From Argopecten irradians (taxonomy: Eukaryota; Mollusca; Bivalvia; Pectinida; Pectinidae): a stretch of 64,000 bases of DNA. The stretch covers positions 8,432,383 through 8,496,382 of the forward strand of contig NC_091139.1 in NCBI RefSeq assembly GCF_041381155.1, in the 5' to 3' direction. Below are positions 60,529-64,000 of the stretch, one piece after another. The translations under genes were made by a program, and so were the position numbers. The notes below the pieces were generated by a model, which was given only the letters and a program-made list of their open reading frames with translations, had not been told where the DNA came from and ran no database searches. Positions within the stretch are counted from its first letter, which is position 1. Every line of letters begins with the position of its first letter.

Positions 60529-61372
60529 CCAAAAACACTCGATGTTTATGCTTTTGTAAAGTGGATATATAAAAAAAAACTTTAAAAGCTACACAACAAT
60601 TTACGTGTCAACAATAATAGCTAATGTTAGTCCTGTGATACATTCACACTTTTTATGAAAATAGTTATGTCCAAGTACGTCTAAAAATTGAAATATAAGC
60701 ATACACAATATCACTAGTTTAAGCAGGGGCTTATACATTTAAGACGTTAGTATAGCATATAGTCCACCTTTAAACTCCAAACATAACGAAATACCCATAA
60801 TGTGTGCGGATTAGTAGCAAGTTTATGAAATAACACATAGATGTTTCCCTCTAACGTTATAATCATAATATAAACTAAAGTTGAAGGAGAAATGGCGATG
60901 ATAATGTTGGCATCTTGCGCTCACTTCTCTATTTGTCCACGTGATGATTGTTTATCATCATGACTGACAAAAAAAAACCGACCAACATATTAATGCCAAA
61001 GCATGTTATTACAAAAGGAGACTATAAATGTGCTAAACACGAATATACATATACAAACGGTTCATGTGAATATCAATGATAATTCCTTTATTATCGAAAT
61101 AATTTGGGGTATCTGGTTAACTTCTCATATGTATGTAGAACGAAGTGGTGATCGGCCTTGACATGGAGTTCGTGACATTCTAATTACATGTTAAATAAGG
61201 AGGACATATTATCATGAAAGATGCCAGGGTTGAGGGTGTCATATTCCAAAAATTATTATGGTAAAAATTACAATGTTAACTGATAACAGAAATATACCAA
61301 TATGGATTGATGGGTAGAATTCTTTTCAGTAATAATAGGCTTTTACCTGTGGGTGAGCTCTGATTGCATACA
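60529..61372. repeat. Direct duplication, left copy (~844 bp)
   Basis: Matches 61784-62627 in order from aaaaacactcgatgttta to cagtaataataggctttt, with scattered substitutions and small indels. Both contain ccacgtgatgattg followed by gatcatcatgactgac-like sequence, a short palindromic stretch. Non-coding. Confidence 0.88.
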
Positions 61373-61639
61373 CTTCAAACAAAAGCATAAACATACATAA
61401 GTGAAAAGTTACGTGATTACATGGAACAAAATAGTATGAATTCACATAAAACACTAAGAACATTAAACTAGTAAAAGAGAAGGAGAAAGATAGAGATTAT
61501 TCCCATTCACTTGGTTAAGAAATTGATTTGTACTCTTAGTATTCGTGTGATACCATTATAATATATAAAACAAGCGATGAAAAATGGTAAAAAAAAATCT
61601 TGACAACTTGTAATGATAAAGGAAAAAAGCAAGAGAGCG

Positions 61640-61677
61640 AAAGAGAGAGAGGGAGGGGGAGGAGAGAGAAAGTGTGA

Positions 61678-61709
<32 letters not shown>

Positions 61710-61733
61710 GAGAGAGAGACAGAGAGAGAGAGT
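61640..61733. repeat. GA-rich microsatellite
   Basis: Runs of (GA)n interrupted by ggg, gtg and gac. Lies in the 411-bp spacer between the two copies of the duplication. It creates spurious Arg/Glu and Ser/Leu frames on the two strands. Confidence 0.95.
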
Positions 61734-61783
61734 CGATCAATCGAATCTACCCGTTCTTGCCAGGAATTGCTGTACAGCTTTTG

Positions 61784-62627
61784 CAAAAAACACTCGATGT
61801 TTAAGCTTTTGTAAAGCGGAATATAAAAAAAAAAACTTTACAATCTACGCAATAATTTACGTGTCAACAATAATAGCTAAAATGTTAGTCCGTGATACAT
61901 TCACACTTTTTATGAAAATAGTTATGTCCAAGTACGTCTAAAAATTGAAATATAAGCATACACAATATCTCTAGATTAAGCAGGGTCTTATACATTAAAG
62001 ACGTTAGTATAGCATATAGTCCACCTTTTAACTCCAAACATAACGAAATACCTAAAATGTGTGCGGATTACTAGCAAGTTTATGAAATAACACATAGGTG
62101 TTTCCCTCTAACGTTATTCACCATTATATAAACTAAAGTTGAAGGAGAAATGGCAATGATAATGTTGTATTTTGCGCTCACTTCTCTATTTGTCCACGTG
62201 ATGATTGTTGATCATCATGACTGACAAAAAAAAAGAACAACGCATTAATGCCAAAGCATGTTATTACAAAAGGAGACTATACACGTGCTAAACACGAATA
62301 TACGTAAACAAACGGTTCATGTAAATAGCAATGATGATTCATTAATTATAAAATGATATGGGTATCTGGTTAACTTCTCATATGTATGTAAAACGAAGTG
62401 GTGATCGGCCTTGATATGGAGTCCGTGACATACTAATTACACGTTAAATAAGGAGGACATATTATCATGAAAGATGCCAGGGTTGAGGGTGTCATATTCC
62501 ATAAATCATTATGGTAAACATTACAATGTAAACTGATAACAGAAATATACCGATATGGAATGACGGGTAGATTTCTTTTCAGTAATAATAGGCTTTTGCC
62601 TGTTTGTCCGCTCTGAAATCATACAGT
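61784..62627. repeat. Direct duplication, right copy (~844 bp)
   Basis: Second copy of 60529-61372, offset about 1255 bp, ending roughly 500 bp before the DM-domain coding exon. See the left copy. Confidence 0.88.
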
Positions 62628-63133
62628 TATTTAGTATTCTGACGAAGAGGTATTTCATTCCACCATGTTTACATATACGATGTAGGTCCATTTTGATAGA
62701 TCTCATTATTATAAGTCACCATCATAATCAAGCGTCAAGGCTAAACAATATTGAATCATACATACTGTAAGTACGTAAATACAACTCATTTCATTTCAAC
62801 AATAACATTTGTTTGTGAGGCGAAGCGTTTTGTAAGTTGGTAATTTCGGCATAGAGTTTGGCAGGGACATACCTGTAGACATGTTTAAATATTCATTTCG
62901 GGGTTTCCTTATTTTGTAGACTAAATCTATGAGTTGATATCCAAAATGGCTACCAAACCACAAACGGATACTCAAGTTAAATCTTATACATTAATACTGG
63001 GCTAAAAAGGGTGTTTTATTTTTTATTTTTTTATTTTTTGTGTGTGTCGTGTTAAAGAAGTCTACTAGTATATTGTATTTTTAAATAGACACTTTGTTCA
63101 AAATATTCAATAATTACAGATAATACAGCACAA
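62628..63133 (+). promoter_or_regulatory. 5' flank of the DM-domain gene
   Basis: AT-rich sequence before the ATG at 63134. A possible splice acceptor (taattacag, ending at 63119) lies 15 bp before the ATG, so the upstream part may be a 5' UTR intron rather than the promoter. No TATA box was chosen. Confidence 0.35.
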
Positions 63134-63372
63134 ATGGACCAGGAAAACGTCAATCTGGATGGACACCCAATACCACGTGACAAGCCCGTCATTCGGACGA
63201 CCGGACGGAAATTGTTACGTACACCTAAATGCGCCCGCTGTCGGAACCACGGAGTAGTTTCCTGTCTGAAGGGCCACAAACGGTTCTGTAGATGGCGCGA
63301 CTGTCAGTGTCCGAACTGCCTCCTGGTGGTAGAACGTCAACGTGTGATGGCTGCACAGGTGGCGCTGAGGAG
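63134..63372 (+). CDS. DMRT2: DM-domain transcription factor, first coding exon (partial gene)
   Basis: DNA-binding regulator of the doublesex/mab-3 family. Exon 63134-63372 encodes 79 residues plus two bases and ends at a donor, gtaaac; the rest lies beyond the window. A 30-residue head precedes the DM domain (residues 31-80): [20 protein letters not shown], then [18 protein letters not shown], then [10 protein letters not shown]. All expected zinc ligands are present: Cys33, Cys36, His39, Cys44, His48, Cys52, Cys57, Cys59 and Cys62. The lead-in [12 protein letters not shown] and the [19 protein letters not shown] core match vertebrate DMRT2 almost exactly (from memory), which separates it from DMRT1, DMRT3 and DMRT4/5. 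DMRT2 acts in mesoderm and left-right development in vertebrates, and bivalve DMRT genes are studied for sex determination. Nothing is broken. Confidence 0.92.
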
Positions 63373-64000
63373 GTAAACTTTTTGGGGGGAGCAATGCTTT
63401 CATTTTTTAACATAATTAGTTAATAATTCAGTTTACTTGTAACAAGCATTTCCATTGGTTTAAAATTCACGAAAAAATGGCGTCAACGTTTGTAACGTCA
63501 CTTCTACTTGACTAAGATAACGGCGGAATGATTTCATAGAAAAAAAGAGTCCCAAAATGAATTGGAATGCTGAAGAGATTACCTATATTGGTCAATTGGA
63601 TTATACGAGATTTTTTTACCTTATGGAGATATTGTAACACAAACATCTGAGTGTACCCACAACATAGAGCACTTCGCGGTTTATCTTATAGTATACACAC
63701 AGATTTTTGAGTGATTCACATGTACATGTATGTATATCGCATGAATATATTCTCAAGCTAAATCCTTCAATACATCTAAATCTGCTGTTGGCATCACTGT
63801 GTCGTTTCGATGAATTCTTTACGGTAACAAAATAAAACAAATTCATGGATTTTTAATGGCATACATTACATCATATAAGAATCCCACATTGTCATGTGTT
63901 TCAATCAACTTTAGTGAAAATATCATTTTATATGAATTATCAGGTTCTCGCTCGCTGGAAGTAGAAAAGACTTTGTCTTGTGTGGCAATGTACTCTTTTC
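63373..64000 (+). other. Intron after the DM-domain exon
   Basis: AT-rich; no second coding exon recognised before the window ends. Confidence 0.6.

Noticed and set aside
61507-61804. Ser/Leu and Arg/Glu repeat proteins
   Set aside because: Direct translation of the GA microsatellite.

Overview
The window is nuclear DNA from a bivalve mollusc. The evidence is spliced genes with GT/AG introns, AT-rich intergenic DNA, two GH45 endoglucanases of the type known from mussels, and transposon and tandem-core repeats typical of marine bivalves. Species cannot be fixed from the sequence alone. No virus-derived element, LTR element, LINE, CRISPR array, rRNA or functional tRNA gene was recognised.

Layout. 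1-8.8 kb is gene-poor and holds several short inverted-repeat transposons. 8.8-11.8 kb (minus) is a cytochrome b5 reductase-like gene (CYB5RL) whose first exon carries a 39-bp coding repeat and an apparent one-base frameshift. 12.1-17.3 kb (minus) is a C2H2 zinc-finger gene that I reconstruct as three coding exons, the first only 13 nt long. It appears to start head to head with PARS2, the mitochondrial prolyl-tRNA synthetase (17.9-29.8 kb, plus, 13 coding exons, complete). The PARS2 introns are full of mobile elements: a SINE with an 11-bp target duplication, a hAT-like hairpin element with a perfect 8-bp duplication, several MITEs and two pearl-like tandem-core elements. 31.8-33.3 kb is a minisatellite.

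33.9-41.5 kb holds two tandem GH45 endoglucanase genes (minus). Their three exon lengths are identical (37, 243 and 302 bp), both encode 193 residues with both catalytic aspartates, and both have a TATA box at exactly the same distance from the ATG. 44.2-49.9 kb is a 49-bp satellite of about 115 copies. It dissolves over the next 9 kb into scrambled, AT-rich fragments of the same motif, which looks like either real decay or uncorrected assembly. 60.5-62.6 kb is a direct duplication of about 844 bp. It lies 0.5 kb before the first coding exon of a DM-domain gene, best matched to DMRT2 (63.1 kb, plus), which continues past the window.

Functionally the genes are independent: redox metabolism, a putative DNA-binding regulator, mitochondrial translation, secreted cellulose digestion and a developmental transcription factor. 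The most interesting material is the repeat biology: two TTAA-ended MITE families (one copy sits 54 bp upstream of a GH45 TATA box), coding minisatellites in two adjacent genes, the satellite and its degraded flank, and the duplicated block before DMRT2.
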